Assembly (NCBI GenBank): GCA_038503035.1
Contig: JAVSML010024431.1
Location: 186,001-250,000, forward strand
Direction: 5' to 3'
Length of the DNA: 64,000 bases
From: Crocodylus rhombifer
Lineage: Eukaryota > Chordata > Crocodylia > Crocodylidae
Shown here: piece after piece, positions 24,584 to 37,620 of the stretch
How the letters are laid out: every line of letters begins with the position of its first letter
Numbering within the stretch: position 1 is the stretch's first letter
The notes under the pieces: model-generated
What the model was told of the DNA's origin: nothing
Databases searched by the model: none
Seen by the model: only the letters and a program-made list of their open reading frames with translations
Position numbers and translations under genes: made by a program

Positions 24584-27175
24584 AGGAATATTATGATTGC
24601 AGTCAAGCACACGAAAGTTAGGAAGTGATACAATTAAGGTTGCCTGTGTCTCTGTAAATCAGCCCTTTTGTTCATGTATGCATATATTCAGTAGAAACTA
24701 GGTATCTAGGTAGCTAGGGTGGGGCTGACTCAAGGGGTGGGCAAAAAAACCAGCTGCAGCCAGCAGTCACACAATTGCAATTGCAATCAAAAGTCATTGC
24801 TGTGCCCCATGTGCCTGGCTGCTTCACTAGGCTACTACATATATGACAAAGCATAGTTTGTACAGGACACCTACATCATTCAATACACAGTGCTCTGGGG
24901 ATGAAATGTGATGTGGTGAAGGAGGCTGCTGGCTCATGGATGCTTTCCCCATACATGATTGTGTTTCTCATTTTCTGTATGGCTAATGTGAAGCATTTGT
25001 TCAGACTTGCAAAACTCATGAACATTTACAATTGGAACTGAAAATGAAAGCTGTGCTTTGGTTGTATAAGATGGTATAGAAATCTAAAGTATCCAGAAAA
25101 ACCATTTCCTAGATGTTTCCATTAGAATACCTAACTTACGGGACATGCAAGCACTTTTGCTTTGTTCCCTCTGTACTTCAATTCTCCATGTCAGCTGGGG
25201 CTAATAATCCATCTATCACCAGGGTGTTGCACAGCTAAATTCTTTTTCTGAACACCCAGGCACTTTAGAGAGAGCACCAAGGAAATGGCATGAGGGAGTG
25301 ACTAATACTGTCAAAGAGGCATCTAAATATTGTGAATTGTATAAGTACAGGACCACATACTGAGCAATGAGAATAAAACAAAACACTTAATACCTGCTCA
25401 CTAAGTTGTCATTGACCACTCTGTGTGCTGAATTAGGCAGGGCCCTGTAGAATGAAATGTATATAAGCACAATTTATGTATGCTAATGGAGTAAATTGAA
25501 GTTGTATCAAATGTAACATTTTCTTACATGGATAATAACAAATGAAAGCTAAGTAAAGGTATCCCCCGTCAAAGGATAGTATTTCTGAAATCTGTGGGGA
25601 GAATAAATGTTAGTTTTCTTTTGTCTTTAGACAAAAACTTTTAACAACACCAAATTTTATGATTACATAGAACCCGGGTGCTTTTTTGTTTAAAATACCA
25701 TCCACTTATTTACAAAAAAAAGAATGATTTAGACCCACCAGCAAAAGGGGCTAGGACATGGCTTATTTATTTTGTAATTAACATCTAATCTATGATGTTC
25801 TTTTACTAGATGGAGGTAGCATGGAGTGCTTCAGTGGGAGATTTATATGTATGGTATTAAGAAGAAAAGTATAAATAAAACTTCTAATTAGCAGTTTGGC
25901 TGACTGAATTGCTGGAATTAAAATTACTGTGTTTGACTTCAATGGGAGGAATATCAAATCTATAACAGGATGTCCTGATTATTACCAGCAAGTATGGCAA
26001 TACCTGCTGAATCTAGTGTGGGACAGTGACTGTTATGCCCTCACCTATGGGCAGGAGCTTGTAATTGCATGATTTATCATCCTTTCTGTCTTCAGGAGAC
26101 AATTATTTGCAGGAACAATGTTATGAGTTTGGAAATGCTTATTTGCATTATAATTCCCAGAAGACAGTGGTTGAAAGTAGCACTTCTGGTAATCTTATCA
26201 CCTTGCAAATAATGTATAAGCATGTATCATATTTTTGTCATACATGTGGATAGCATGAAGTGTAATAACAGACTTGACCTGACTTTAATTATCTCAAATC
26301 TATATGCAGCCTCCTGTTCGCTCACAATTGATCTAAAAACATATATTTCTGGGGAAAAAATTAATAAAATGACACTTTAAGCATTAAATAGGTAGTCAGA
26401 AAAACAGGGATAATTTTAATTCTTTTTCACTACTCACAGTATTTGCATACGACAGTATTTTGCAGGCGACAAAGAACAACGATGACATCTAGTGGGCACG
26501 TTAAGCATATTTACACATTGAAATGAATATACAGTACAACATACATAATTTTTATTTATACAGCATGAACCAATTCAAAAATCAGTTGCTCATTGGAAGT
26601 GATTTTCTAGTAATAACTGTCATGAATACTTTGTAGATACTATGGAAATTGTTTTCTGTAAGTAATTATTTATGTTTCCCTTATGTGCATAATGCTATTT
26701 TAATATATAGTTGGCTGAAGGAGCTTATATTTGTGGCAGAAACCTGTGCTCCTTAGTTAGGCAAAACTTCCAGTTAAGTTCTTGGAAACTGTATGTCTGT
26801 GGTTCTTACTTGAGACAAGGAATTTGTTAAGCTACTTCCTGATATGTCTAAGAAAGAATGTGTAATAATTATTATAAAAATAATAATAATCCCTGTTCCT
26901 TTACCTACATTAAGATAATGTAACAATTGCAAGACCAAGTTTCCAAAAGTTAGAAAATGCCAGAATTAAGATTTTTAATGCAATTTTAACATGGCCTATA
27001 GTGCATATGCACTACATTAGAGATTTTAAAGTAACATGAATAATGTCTTTTTCCCAACAGATCCCTGACTCGTTCTATGTATAGGATGTATGATGTTTGC
27101 TTCACTATTTTGTTTAACCTCACTGGAGCTATTAATTTCCTCAACTTTTTCTATAATGCTCATCACTATAGCCTC
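24579..27175. other. No gene recognised
   Basis: AT-rich interval; chance frames of at most 62 codons and no recognised transposon terminus. Confidence 0.5.
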
Positions 27176-27179
27176 CAAG

Positions 27180-27300
27180 TGCCTTGCAAACATTAGCGAA
27201 TTTATTATCACATTGCCTTTCCCACGTGAACGGCTGTAATTATTTCTGTTTTACAGATGGCAAAATGACACAGAGACCCCAGAGTCAATAATGTCTACTA
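27180..27300 (-). repeat. L2/MIR-type ancient remnant
   Basis: 'gccttgcaaacattagcgaa' followed by 'tattatcacatt' and 'ctgttttacagatggcaaaa' and 'gacacagagac' matches the usual L2/MIR end (tttacaaacattaatgaat, ttttacagatggggaaactgaggcacag). Reads as minus-strand MIR or plus-strand L2-style end. Confidence 0.5.
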
Positions 27301-27606
27301 ATTTTTCCCAAAGGTGTCCAAATGGAAATGCCAAACTCTAACAAATCTTTATTTGGGTAAGCAAACACCTATTTTTCCAAAAGGTTATAGTATGGCCAAA
27401 TGGGAATTTTTTTAATAGGGTTTTTGTTTGAACCCAGGACAATGTCCATACCTCAAAGTCCCTACTCCAACTGTGGTAGCTTTACATATTCTGAATAAAA
27501 TTAAGTGCTTTTTAACACGGGCAAAACATTTTTCCTTCCTTGTATATTTTTACTTCCTTCTGTTCTGGGAAATGACTAAACTGTTCATACTGAAACATTC
27601 CAGAAA

Positions 27607-27777
27607 TAGCAGTCATATTATGTAACCTGTGTACGTTTTCAACTCAAATGGTTAAAGATCCAAGTTGGAAAGATGGTCCTAAAATGGAAAATGTTGGGCA
27701 AACTTAAGTATAAGAAGTGCTACCAGCTCTGCCTATCATGTCTAATCAAACACATAGGTTACATAATATGACTGCTA
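27607..27777. repeat. 22-bp exact inverted repeat with 127-bp spacer
   Basis: Positions 27607-27628 (tagcagtcatattatgtaac..) are the exact reverse complement of 27756-27777. The right arm ends just before the LINE fragment at 27785. The pairing continues inward for a few bases with a 2-base gap. Confidence 0.85.
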
Positions 27778-27784
27778 GTCAACT

Positions 27785-28650
27785 CCCCCAACAAAGACCC
27801 TCAATGATGTACAGGAGCTGGAGAACATTGAACACTTTGCATACCTTGGCAGCCATCTCTCAAAGAAGGCCAGCATCGATGAGGAGATCCACTATAGGAT
27901 CCAATGTGCCAGCTCTGCCTTTGGAAGGCTGACTCATCATGTGTTCAACGATCACAACATCAGGACTTGAAAAAAGCTTTTACTATATAAGGCTATGGTA
28001 ATCCAAACTCTTCTCCATGGCTGTGAATCTTGGGTGACCTACAGGCATCACCTGAAAATCCTGGAATGCCATCACCAGTGCTACCTCCAAAAGATCTTTG
28101 GTATAAAATGAGAGGATCATCACACAAATGCCAGTGTCCTTATTGATGTTAACAGCGCCAGTAAGGAACCGTTGATTATTCAACATCAGCTGCAGTGGAC
28201 AAAGCACTATGTGCATATGCCTGATATCCATTTACTAAAATAACTGCTATTCTTCCAACTCAGCCAAGGACAAAGGATGTGCAGGAACCAGAGGAAATAC
28301 TTCAAGGACACCACCAGGGCAAACATTAAGAAGTGTGGCACTGACACCACAAATTGGGAAAAAATAGCCTGGGACAGGGCTACATGGTAATGCCATGTGA
28401 AAGAAGATACATCTTACTTGGAGGAAAATTCTCACCTAGGAGGCAGAAAAATGACAGAAATAGAAGGAAAGGAAACCAGATAGAGGAAATAGGCACTTCA
28501 GTCCTCCCTTTAACCACCACTTGTGGCATCTGCCAGAAAGTCTGTTGATCTAAGGATCAGCCTTCTTAGCCATTAGCAGACTCATTTACAGCCCTTTACT
28601 TGACCTGTGGGAGTGATCATCTTCAACTGAGAGGGATCGCTGCTGCTGCT
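27785..28650 (+). pseudogene. Non-LTR retrotransposon reverse transcriptase, C-terminal fragment (broken)
   Basis: Conceptual plus-strand reading gives 'ENIEHFAYLGSHLSKKASID', then an LHGCESW motif at 28011-28031 (the 'LYGCETW' block that follows the RT core in several LINE groups), then 'ILECHHQCYLQKIFGIK', and a terminal CGIC zinc-finger start at 28522-28533. The LINE is therefore represented only by its C-terminal part and a short 3' end with gctgctgctg at about 28640. In-frame stops (for example TGA at about 27967) and frame changes show that it is dead. The LINE clade is uncertain; I infer a jockey/RTE-like group from the LYGCETW and C2H2 ending. No poly(A) tail or target duplication is visible. 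Confidence 0.7.
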
Positions 28651-30299
28651 GACATAATATGAACAAGTTAACTTTGTTGTAGAAATTTAAAATTGTGCAG
28701 TCTTAATTTGTAATTATGTAAACTTACTTTTCACTGATGTTTGGCTTTGTTTTGTTAAATTGTGGTCAATTTTAAGTTATCTTTCAAGGAACAAAGAATT
28801 ACACACACGGGGACATAGACATGAAAATGTACCTGAGCATAAGTACACATGCACACAGGCATACATACACATGGATACACACAGACTAATGTTACAGGAG
28901 GAAAAAGAACTTCTACCAAATGAAGACATAATCTGTTCACTATAATGCATTCATTAGCATGGAATCAAATCCCACAAAAGGTGTTGCACAGGAGGTTGGC
29001 TATACAAAATTAGGCTCATACAAATGTACACCATAAAACTGTACAAACACCATACAACTGTACAAAGCTGTACAAAATACCATAAAAAAAACATGTATAC
29101 CCATATCAGGTACTTAGGCATCTATATAGTTGGTTAGACTTCTGCTTCCCTCGGCGTTGTTTATCCCTTGAAAACAAAGCCTGCAAGATTGGCTAGGTCC
29201 CACATAAATTTTGGTAGAAGTGTGCAAATTAAAAAAAATCCCATATATAAAATGTCTGAAAAATATTGCAAAAAGCCATTGAATGCTCTGTCCAGCTTAT
29301 GTCATTTGATCAGAGTTAGTATCTAGATAGGGTTACTCAGGGTGACCAGTACAATTTTCTGGAAACAAAATGGCTTTTCTTTACTCCAGCATAATACATG
29401 TTCCTATTAGGTTGCCAGAAATGCTTGCACCAAGCAGCAACATTGAGAAGACGTTCAAATATCCAGTGATTTGCCTTTGGCTGAAAAAAGTCTCTCAGCT
29501 TTACCAGGGAGACCTCTATTCTGTGCAGGCATTTACAAAACCCACCATAGAGTGCTGGGAATATCTGAGGATGGATGCTGTCCTAAGAGCAACATACAGA
29601 CCAATATTGTCAAAAGAGAAAAGAACCTTGTAAGTAACTGAACATTATGTCCTGAACCAGCTTACAATGTTGTTATTTTTTGTCTATAGGACTGATGTTT
29701 CTCAAATGTCTACGTACCGTTCCAAAATCCATGCAACAATCTATTTATATCTGTGAGATACTGGGTCCATGATGACACACTGCTTCTGTTACTAGAAAAG
29801 TTCCTGGTTGATTTACCAGCAGTTAATACAAAAATGACGCATCTCCTGGGAAGGAAAATGCTGAAAAAAACAAGAACTGCAGTTACTGGACAGAAGAAAA
29901 AGAACCCCTAATCATATAAGCATTCGTATTGTCAATGGATGACTAGCGTGTGCATAGAAGTTGTGTATCTGGCTCAGATTAGTCTGCCTTCCAATGAATA
30001 TACAGGGTAACACATATACAGTGAAGCTTTCCTTCAAGTTTTCCTCCTTTTACTTTTGTTTCCCCCTCTTCAGCCTTTCTTGAATCTTTATCTATATACA
30101 AGAACTTTATTCTTCCCTCCATCTTACATTGGAGGAACCCTACTGTTTTACTGGTTTGCTCCAGTTTTATTCCAGTGTAAGTGAGAGGAGAAGCACTCTG
30201 AAAATAGTTTAAAAAGGAAGGGTAATAGTGTAGAAGCCTAATTCCATGACCTGTTGACTCTTAAGCCATGTTATGAACAACACAGACAACTGACTTAGT
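28651..30299. other. No gene recognised; degenerate CA tract
   Basis: It includes a degenerate ACAC-rich stretch (28799-28890) and otherwise AT-rich sequence. The 87-codon plus-strand frame at 29370-29633 has no recognisable domain. Confidence 0.5.
29028..29075. repeat. 19-bp tandem repeat, 2.5 copies
   Basis: The unit 'acaccataaaactgtacaa' is followed by 'acaccatacaactgtacaa' and a partial 'agctgtacaa'. Confidence 0.85.
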
Positions 30300-30655
30300 C
30301 CCATGACTCCCCTCTTACACATGAGGAAAGCAAGACATAGTGAAGGCAAAGAAAAAAATAGTCCAAGATCTCCACTAATTTTGTCATGGCAGCTTTAGGC
30401 TTCCTATCTGAGATAACACGTGCATGATATTTAGGAGGTGCTGAGCACTCACAGCTCCACAAAGATATCACCACATGAAGTGCCCATTAGCTTTGGGGCA
30501 GCCAAATATAGAAGCACACAAAACTAATGGCTCCTTTTGAACGCTGTGACCCATGTAACTTGTCCAAGGTCACCCTGGAAGTCTGTGGATTGCTCGAATG
30601 GAATCCAAATTCCTGATTGCCTGACCTGGGATTTAGCCAAGACCATGCTCTTGTC
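30300..30655 (-). repeat. MIR/L2-type remnants, two pieces
   Basis: 'cttacacatgaggaaagcaa' at about 30313 matches the ttacacatgaggaaactgag block. 'aacttgtccaaggtcaccct' at about 30557, followed by 'ggaagtctgtgg' and 'gaatccaaattcctga', matches acttgcccaaggtcac..ggaagtctgtggcagagc..gaa.ccagatctcctga. They are probably separate pieces of minus-strand MIR-like SINEs. Confidence 0.5.
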
Positions 30656-31188
30656 TAAATAAATTATGCAGGGTTTGGGGGGGGGTTTTGCCCCTTTAGT
30701 GTCCTTTGGGTGGATATCCCCACAGAAACAAAACATACCAGGGTACCAACCAACAGCTTTTTGTACCTTCCACCTCCTCCCCTTTTCTATTCTACTGAAT
30801 CCTAAATCAGTCAGCACTTCACAAAACTTCCAGTCACTTATCAAGAGTCAGATACAAGTGTTCACGGCGTTCTTTTGCCAGCGGATAGGCAAGTTTGAAA
30901 CATGCTTCATTTTTTTTAGGAGATATGAAACATTGTGATTCTTGGCTCTTTATGTTTCTAAATTTGGGAATGGTTTATTTATTAGCAACTCTGAATTTTG
31001 AGACTATAAAACTTTAATGGAAATGTGTAAATAATCCCTTAGAGAAGAAACATGTAGCAGTACAGAAAAAGGCTAAGGACAGTGTCTGTGTAGTAATAAA
31101 CAACAAGCTGAGCTAGTGTACTAGAGAATAGCCATGCTAGTCCTGATATGTTTGGAGTGGTTGCCTTGTTCAGTGATAACAACGGTTT

Positions 31189-31231
31189 ATATATATACAC
31201 ACACACACACACACGCACACACACACACACA
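31189..31231. repeat. (TA)n(CA)n microsatellite
   Basis: A short TA run passes into (CA)n with a single CG interruption. Confidence 0.95.
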
Positions 31232-34200
31232 TTGGCACACAGATCTGGCTGTGTCTGCAGAACCCAGGTGAGGGAGGACAGTTTGCAAAATTTGCAAAGC
31301 TCTGAGTGGTCTTACATTTTTTTTTAAATGTTACTATCTTTGCTCTCAGGTCCTGGTTCTTTCCCTGTCCTATCCATGTAATGAGAGCTCATCTTTCTGC
31401 CTTGCTCAGTGATGCCCCAAATCTGAGTTGGAGCTTGCAAGTGCTAGTGCAATACAAATAACTGATAGCAGTAAGAAGGCCCTGGAAAACAACAGCATTA
31501 CAGAGTTTGCTGGTATGGAGCGGGTTTTGTCACTGTTATGAATGTTTCCCTATTAACAAAGGGTCAGTTATTTAACAATTACTTGTTCTATTTAATGATG
31601 GTGTAATTGCAGAGTTCACTGCACTGAGACATTCAGTATTTTGAAACTGTCATTTATTTTTATGGTTTTTTCCAGCAAGGTAAAGTCTTGTGATAAACTC
31701 TGTGCTTTTTATGAAACAGACGGACGTTTGGTCCCTACACTAAAGTTCACCTACAGTACAAATCTGGAAATGCCTTTTAAATTACCTCTAGACTGCTGTG
31801 TCTGATGACATGCAGGTAAGGGCGTTTTGTGGGGGCAGAGACAGCCTTTTCCAGTAGCATAAGTATGGCTGGGTGAGCAGAACACCAGCCCTGGCACAAA
31901 CTTAGGAGGGGTGCCGGAATCGCCTCCTACCCCCAGAGTATATATACCCTGGCAACAAAAGTAGTCTTATGATCTTGCTCTTGCAGCAGCTGCTGGGTGA
32001 ATGGACACTGTGCTGCTGCTGAAAAAGCAACAGATGGAGCAGGAAGATCATGCTGCAGCGGCAGCAGCATTAGCCAGGGACTATTTTTGGGTCCCCAGCA
32101 TAGATAAGACACTCTTAAGACAGTGTTTCTCCCCCACACCCCCAGTTCTTAAACCCATGCCCCATTGGCATTCTCTCCACCCCCGCACCCACTCTCCTTT
32201 AGGGTTTGCTTTGCACACCAACCCTGCTTGGTATACTTCTGCCCTTTTCTATACACATGCATCCTTGGTAACCCTAACTCTCCTCATTCATAGAGGCAAC
32301 CAAAACATGACAGGCCTTTGAAGCCACTGAAAACTAGTTGAAATATACATTCAGACCTGACCCCTTTGAAGTGTCTCTTGATCTCAGTGAGCTGCTAGAA
32401 AACTTCCTGAGATCACCCATGTACATGCTTCTTCCACTGCTCTGCTAATGGTACCAATTTTGAAATAAAACCCACTTCATCCTCTTTTTGTACAAAAATC
32501 TTACTGCTTTCTTCCAATCTGAGCCATTCTGCCATAACCTATTCAACATGCCACCATTATCTCCTCATTTGTAGGAAAGTCAGCAGCAGCTACCATCATC
32601 CTGCATGCCCAAGAATCTGGAGTGAGAGTCTATTCTGCATCTTTAAGAACTCAGAGCCCAACAGTAGGGGCTATGCTATGACCACTTTAAAACGATAAAT
32701 TAGCCTATTTTTCAGGGCTTCTACTAGTATTCTGAAAGCCTTAGAAGGGATATTTTTTGCCCCCTTATTGCATACACAACTATTAGGGTTTTCTCCTGCC
32801 TTTTTTGAAAGATCACACATAGGCTACAGTAAAAGAAACTATACAGGATTGACTGGCTCTTACTTGACCTGAGGAACCTCTAAGGAGTCTGGCTGCTATG
32901 TCTTACTGACAATGCAGTGATTAGCAAATTATCTTGTTTTACCCTATGAAGTGAGAACAGAATTAACTCCAAGTCATGGTGGCAGGGACTGCTGGGGTGT
33001 TTTTATCTTCCTCACCTTCAGCTCATTTCTGCTGGGATCTGAGATCTTGCCAGTGCCATCAGTCCCTCCTGCTCTTCTCCTATGACTCACTGTAATTTTT
33101 TTAACTTTTTGCTTTTTTGTACTAAAGGTCATAAGCTCAGTATAGAGTGCTTGGGTGATGACACTTCTGTGATATGAGCAGGACAGAGACTAAAGCAGAT
33201 GATGTCATGGACAGTCTGGACTTAAACAGTGGCCTGTACTTATGGGAGGACCTGAACGCAAAGGCTTGGGTGGTCACTTCCTGCCATATTTTTCTACCTG
33301 TACCCTGGGCCACTCCAAAGGCTGGAGAGACTTGCCCTGACCATCTGTTTAAATTATAGCAGCCTCTCTGGGATGTCTTTCAGAGAGCACTGAAGGTCAC
33401 AATCTCTGCAGCATGAAACACTGACACTCAGCTCTTGATTCCTTTTCTTCCCATCCCTGCCTGCAGCATGGCCCCTATATCAGGAATTGTAAAGGCATCA
33501 GTATGATGCATCTGTAGTGCCTTCTCTGCTAGATACCAGGCTCTGGGGCACCTTTATACTGTTCCAGAAATTGTATGCAGTAAAAAGGGGCAGGTGACCC
33601 ATGTTTGAAACTCTCTGCTCATTACTTTGACCCCATTTGACTCAATGGACTGTTAATGCTTCTTACTTCAAAATACTATGATTTAGTATGAGTACTGCTG
33701 ATATATTAGTGCTTGCCAATTTGTCAGAGACAGATAGGCATTCTGGGATTGTGGATGAAACCTGTGTTTGAGTCAGAGCTTCAACTTCTATTGGCCTTTT
33801 GCCTCATAAAGACACTCACCAAACCATCTCTTGTCAGAGGTTTCAAACTGCCCACTATTGTTAGTTTGATTTTCCTCTGTCTTATCTTTTTTGGACCTTG
33901 GAACCCAAAGACATTTTTTCCAGTCATTCAGAGAGATCTCCAGCAAAAACAAAGCAGTCAAGCATTGATATTTCCAATATGTTTCAGGTTAATCAAGCAG
34001 CTTTATTTTTATGTATTGTGAATAAGAGGCCAGTTTCTTGGATAGTGTAAATCAGTGTAGTTCCACCAATTTCAGTGGAAGCATGTAACTTCCACAAGCC
34101 CCACACGCTTTCTGAGGCACTCTCATGCATCTTTTAAGAGGAAGACAAGGACACAAATAAAATCTGTTTTTCCTTTGCATTAACAGAACAGTTTCATTTC

Positions 34201-35419
34201 AAACAGTCAAGTTTCCTTAGCAGTAAAAGATACTTCTTCCGCACCACAGTTTACTTAGGAATTTGCACCCTTGTACTCAGACTTTTGCACCTTGTGTAAG
34301 TTCCCTAACTACTGACCTCTACCTGGTAAGAAGAAGACATGGGATTTGTGTTTTCATCCACCCATACTTACCACACAAGGATTTCAGCAGAGAAGATGCA
34401 ATTGGCTAATGATGCTAAGAAGTGAAATCTGTCAATGATATTAGAATCCCAATTCCTTTCCTTTTGTCTCAACTTGTTATGTAACATGGATTTAATAACT
34501 TTTTATCCCAGAATACTATTTTTATAATAGAAAAATATGGTAACATGTTTTCTTCCTTTGTAGTTTCTGTTGGCAGTCTATGATGGAAACAGCTGCCCTT
34601 CTTCCAGCTGCCTAATGTGGCACAAACCTCTATAAAATACTTTTCCAAGAACAGATTATGAAGGGATTGATCCAGCATCCATGAAAATTCATGGGAATGT
34701 AGCCAATACCTTTTGTGGGTATAGGATTAAGTTCAAAGAGAGAGCCTGAAACAATCTTTCCTCCGGAAGAAGTATTTTTGAAAGATTTGTTTTCCCCATC
34801 AAGTGTCAGGGGAGATACTATAGAGCAGACTGAGGAAAAAGAGGGATGCTTTAATATGAGCATACTGAATACTTTCTACCACAAGTATCCTTTTCTAAAT
34901 TCTTTTTCTAAATAACTTTTCCTTCTTCTTTGTGTATAGTTTTGCGTGCTTTATATTTGGTGGGAGTTCTTGAACAGTTACCACTAATATGACTTACTAG
35001 AAATGTGTCCTTTCCACCAAGACATTATTTTTTCTAACTGATGATTAATTCCACTAAAATAGCTCCTCAGCTGGTAGGAAGCAAGTTAACTCCACTGACA
35101 TCAAATGAGGTACACTGACATATGCCACTGACAAATCTGGCCTCAGCATCAAATATATCACCACTGAGCTCACTAGATCCCAAAGGCTATAATGTGACAT
35201 TACACAGAGATACTTTTCTGGTTAATTTGTAGGGGTTGGTTGGTGAATGGATGGCTTCCAGAAAGCATGTCTTTGATCCAAGGCAGTCACAAACTGTACT
35301 GAAGCTGGAAGACACAGTACTAACCCTCCATTAAGGCTGAACAGGAAGGGATGAAGGATAAGGACCTCCTATTCTACTCCAGTGCCAGGCACTGCCATTC
35401 TAAAATATGCCACTACCTC
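31232..35419. other. No gene recognised
   Basis: Long interval without recognisable exon, RNA gene or transposon end. The largest frames (106 codons at 32001-32321, 102 codons at 33713-34021) show no domain. Confidence 0.45.
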
Positions 35420-35861
35420 TCAAACTAGCTGGAGCATCACATTGAAGGCTCATGTTCATCTTGTGGTGAATCATGACCCCCAAGTCCCTTTCATCTGTAG
35501 TGCTAGCCAGCATAGCACTGCCAACTCTATAAGCATGCTGCAGGTTTTTCCTCCCCAGGTGGAGAACCTTGCATTTTTTGGTGTTAAACACCATCAGGTT
35601 CTCATCCGCCCATTTCATGAGCCTGTCAAGATCTGCCTGAATCACCCTCCTGTTCTCAGGTGTGGATGCTTTACTCCAGAGTTTGGTGTCATCAGCGAAC
35701 TTGGCCAGCCAGCGTCTGACACCAATGCCCACATCATTGATGAAGATGTTAAGAAGTATAGGCCCTAGGACAGAGCCTTGAGGGACGCCACTGGTCATAG
35801 GGCACCATGATGCTTGACTTCCATCAACCACCATCCTCCAATTCCAATCATCCATGCTCAA
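35420..35861 (-). pseudogene. CR1 LINE reverse transcriptase core fragment (inverted part)
   Basis: The minus-strand frame 35861-35400 stays open for 153 codons and carries the RT blocks GVPQGSVLGP, FADDTKLW (the catalytic YADD-type motif), KWADENLMVFNTKKCKVLHL and LGVMIHHKMNMS. Homology stops after 'MSLQCDAPAS' near 35420, before the C-terminal domain and the 3' end. Loss of a 3' end is unusual for CR1, which is normally truncated at its 5' end. The next part of the same protein order (EQVQNRATRIIRG) begins at 35861 on the opposite strand. The piece may therefore be the inverted 5' part of one insertion, or an independent copy. Confidence 0.85.
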
Positions 35862-36252
35862 GAAGGATGAACTCAGATTGGAACAGGTGCAGAATAGGGC
35901 TACAAGGATTATCAGGGGAATGAGGAGCCTATTATGTGAGCATGCTAAAAGAATTTAGTCTAAGGAGAAGTGAGATGGATACAATATTTGCCTAATAATA
36001 CATCCAGGAGGTAAAAAGGGGTATTACTAATTATGTATTAATACAGGCTGGAAGTTAGAAGGCTCCTAACTATTAGGGTACCAAGGTTCTAAAACAGCTT
36101 TCTAATCAAACCATGGATGTAAAAAACTAACCACTTTTAAGATACGGCGTGTTAAGTGTATGGGAAGGACTACGTGATGTGGTGTCTCTAATAGCAGATG
36201 ACATGACTCAATAACCTGGGAAGTCCCTTTCAGTCCTATGTTTCTAAATAAA
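35861..36252 (+). pseudogene. CR1 LINE C-terminal and 3'-end fragment
   Basis: The plus strand reads DELRLEQVQNRATRIIRG, the region just after the RT core of CR1 ORF2, then stops within about 30 codons. Later pieces of CR1 are recognisable by eye ('gctggaagttagaaggct', 'aaggttctaaaacagctttc'), and it ends with the typical CR1 3' sequence 'gggaagtccctttcagtcct' and 'atgtttctaaa'. It is more decayed than the abutting minus-strand fragment. Confidence 0.75.
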
Positions 36253-36860
36253 GGAACAATTCACAGATAATTCCAGGAGAGACCACTGCATCACCTAGTA
36301 AGAACTCTGATCTAACACGAGCCCTAGAACTTCCTTGAATTAATTCCCATTTGATCTGAATCAGTTCCCATTACAAAAGTCTCCAGTCTTGATATAAACA
36401 TTTCCAGAGTCCTTGGTGAATTGTTTCAAAGGCAAATTGCTCTCACTTTTAAAATCTGTACCTTATTTCTAGTGTCCAGTCATGTATTCTTATGCTTTTT
36501 CCTGCCAGATGGTAGACATTTCTATGATCAGATCTTCAGTATTAAATTTCTATAGCTCATCTAGGTATAATTAGGTTAATCAAGCCTCCTATTAACCTCC
36601 TTTTTCTTTAGCTAAGCTAACTGAACTCCTGGGCTGCATCCAGACAAGCAAACACATACTTGTTGCAGCATCTCAAAGCAGCTTAAGATGCCACAAGAGG
36701 CACACTAGGAACAAAAAAATGTTCCCCACACTCCATATTTGTAGTGTGCACTCTAATTTTGATACTGGGAAATCCCAATATAAAAAAAAAAAATACACTG
36801 AGAAAAAGCAGCATATGGAGTATGCCTTGAAGCAACCAGAGGCTGGGTTCTCCAAAGAGA
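36253..36860. other. No gene; possible MITE end
   Basis: 'gggctgcatccagacaagca' at about 36633 resembles the left end of a short DNA transposon. No matching right end was found. An A-run of 12 lies at 36782-36793. Confidence 0.35.
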
Positions 36861-37620
36861 TGCTCCAGAGCTTCTCTATAGCTGCATGTGCCCCTTCTGC
36901 TCCACCATGCTGCCTCAGTGTGCTGGAGCAAATTGGAGTGGGGCAAGGCTGCAGCGGTGGATCAGATCCAGGCTCTGTCCCAGGTAAGCAGGGACATGGG
37001 GGTGAGGTGGATTGTGCGTGTGGGTGGGTGGGTGGGGGGACTGTTTGGGAGGGTTGGGACCCGTGCCCACCTGCTAGCCCTCCCTACATGGTGCACATCC
37101 TTCCTCCTCACAGCAGCAGCAGGACCAGGCTGAGTTAGGTGCTGCCTCCATGGAATTGGGCCAGCCCAACGACATGCAGGGCACATGGAGGCAGTACCCA
37201 GCCTGGCCCACTGGCACATAGATCTTGCATTTGATGCCGGGAGCCCGGGTGGCAGCAAAAGAAGCTCAGTACTGGTTGACAGTGCACACCAGCAGGCCAG
37301 GCTGGTTCTACGTGGCACAGGCCGTGCCAGGTCTCAGGCAGACAGGGCCACACCATGCCAATGGGGGGCTGTGCCAGTAGTGGGCCATGAGCACCCTGAT
37401 GGCTGCTGCTGCTGCTGCTGTGGAGTGGGCTGTGCACCAGGCCACAGGGTGGTGGGGCACCCACCCCTCCCAAGCAGTTCTCCCCACAGTCCACCCACAC
37501 AGTCTCCCCATACCCATGCACACAGTCCTCTCAACACCCACATATTCCCTGCCACAAATCCTCCACAATCCACTTGCAAATCCCTCAACCTTCATGAACC
37601 TCTCATAGCCCACAATTCAG
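36861..37620. repeat. GC-rich unclassified block
   Basis: GC-rich DNA with a (GGGT)n-like stretch at about 37020-37035 and (GCT)6 at 37402-37421. The overlapping frames on both strands (up to 154 codons) have compositions typical of GC-rich noncoding DNA: many A, G, P, H, W and C, with no domain. The 3' half is pyrimidine-rich. Probably repetitive, but no element was identified. Confidence 0.35.
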
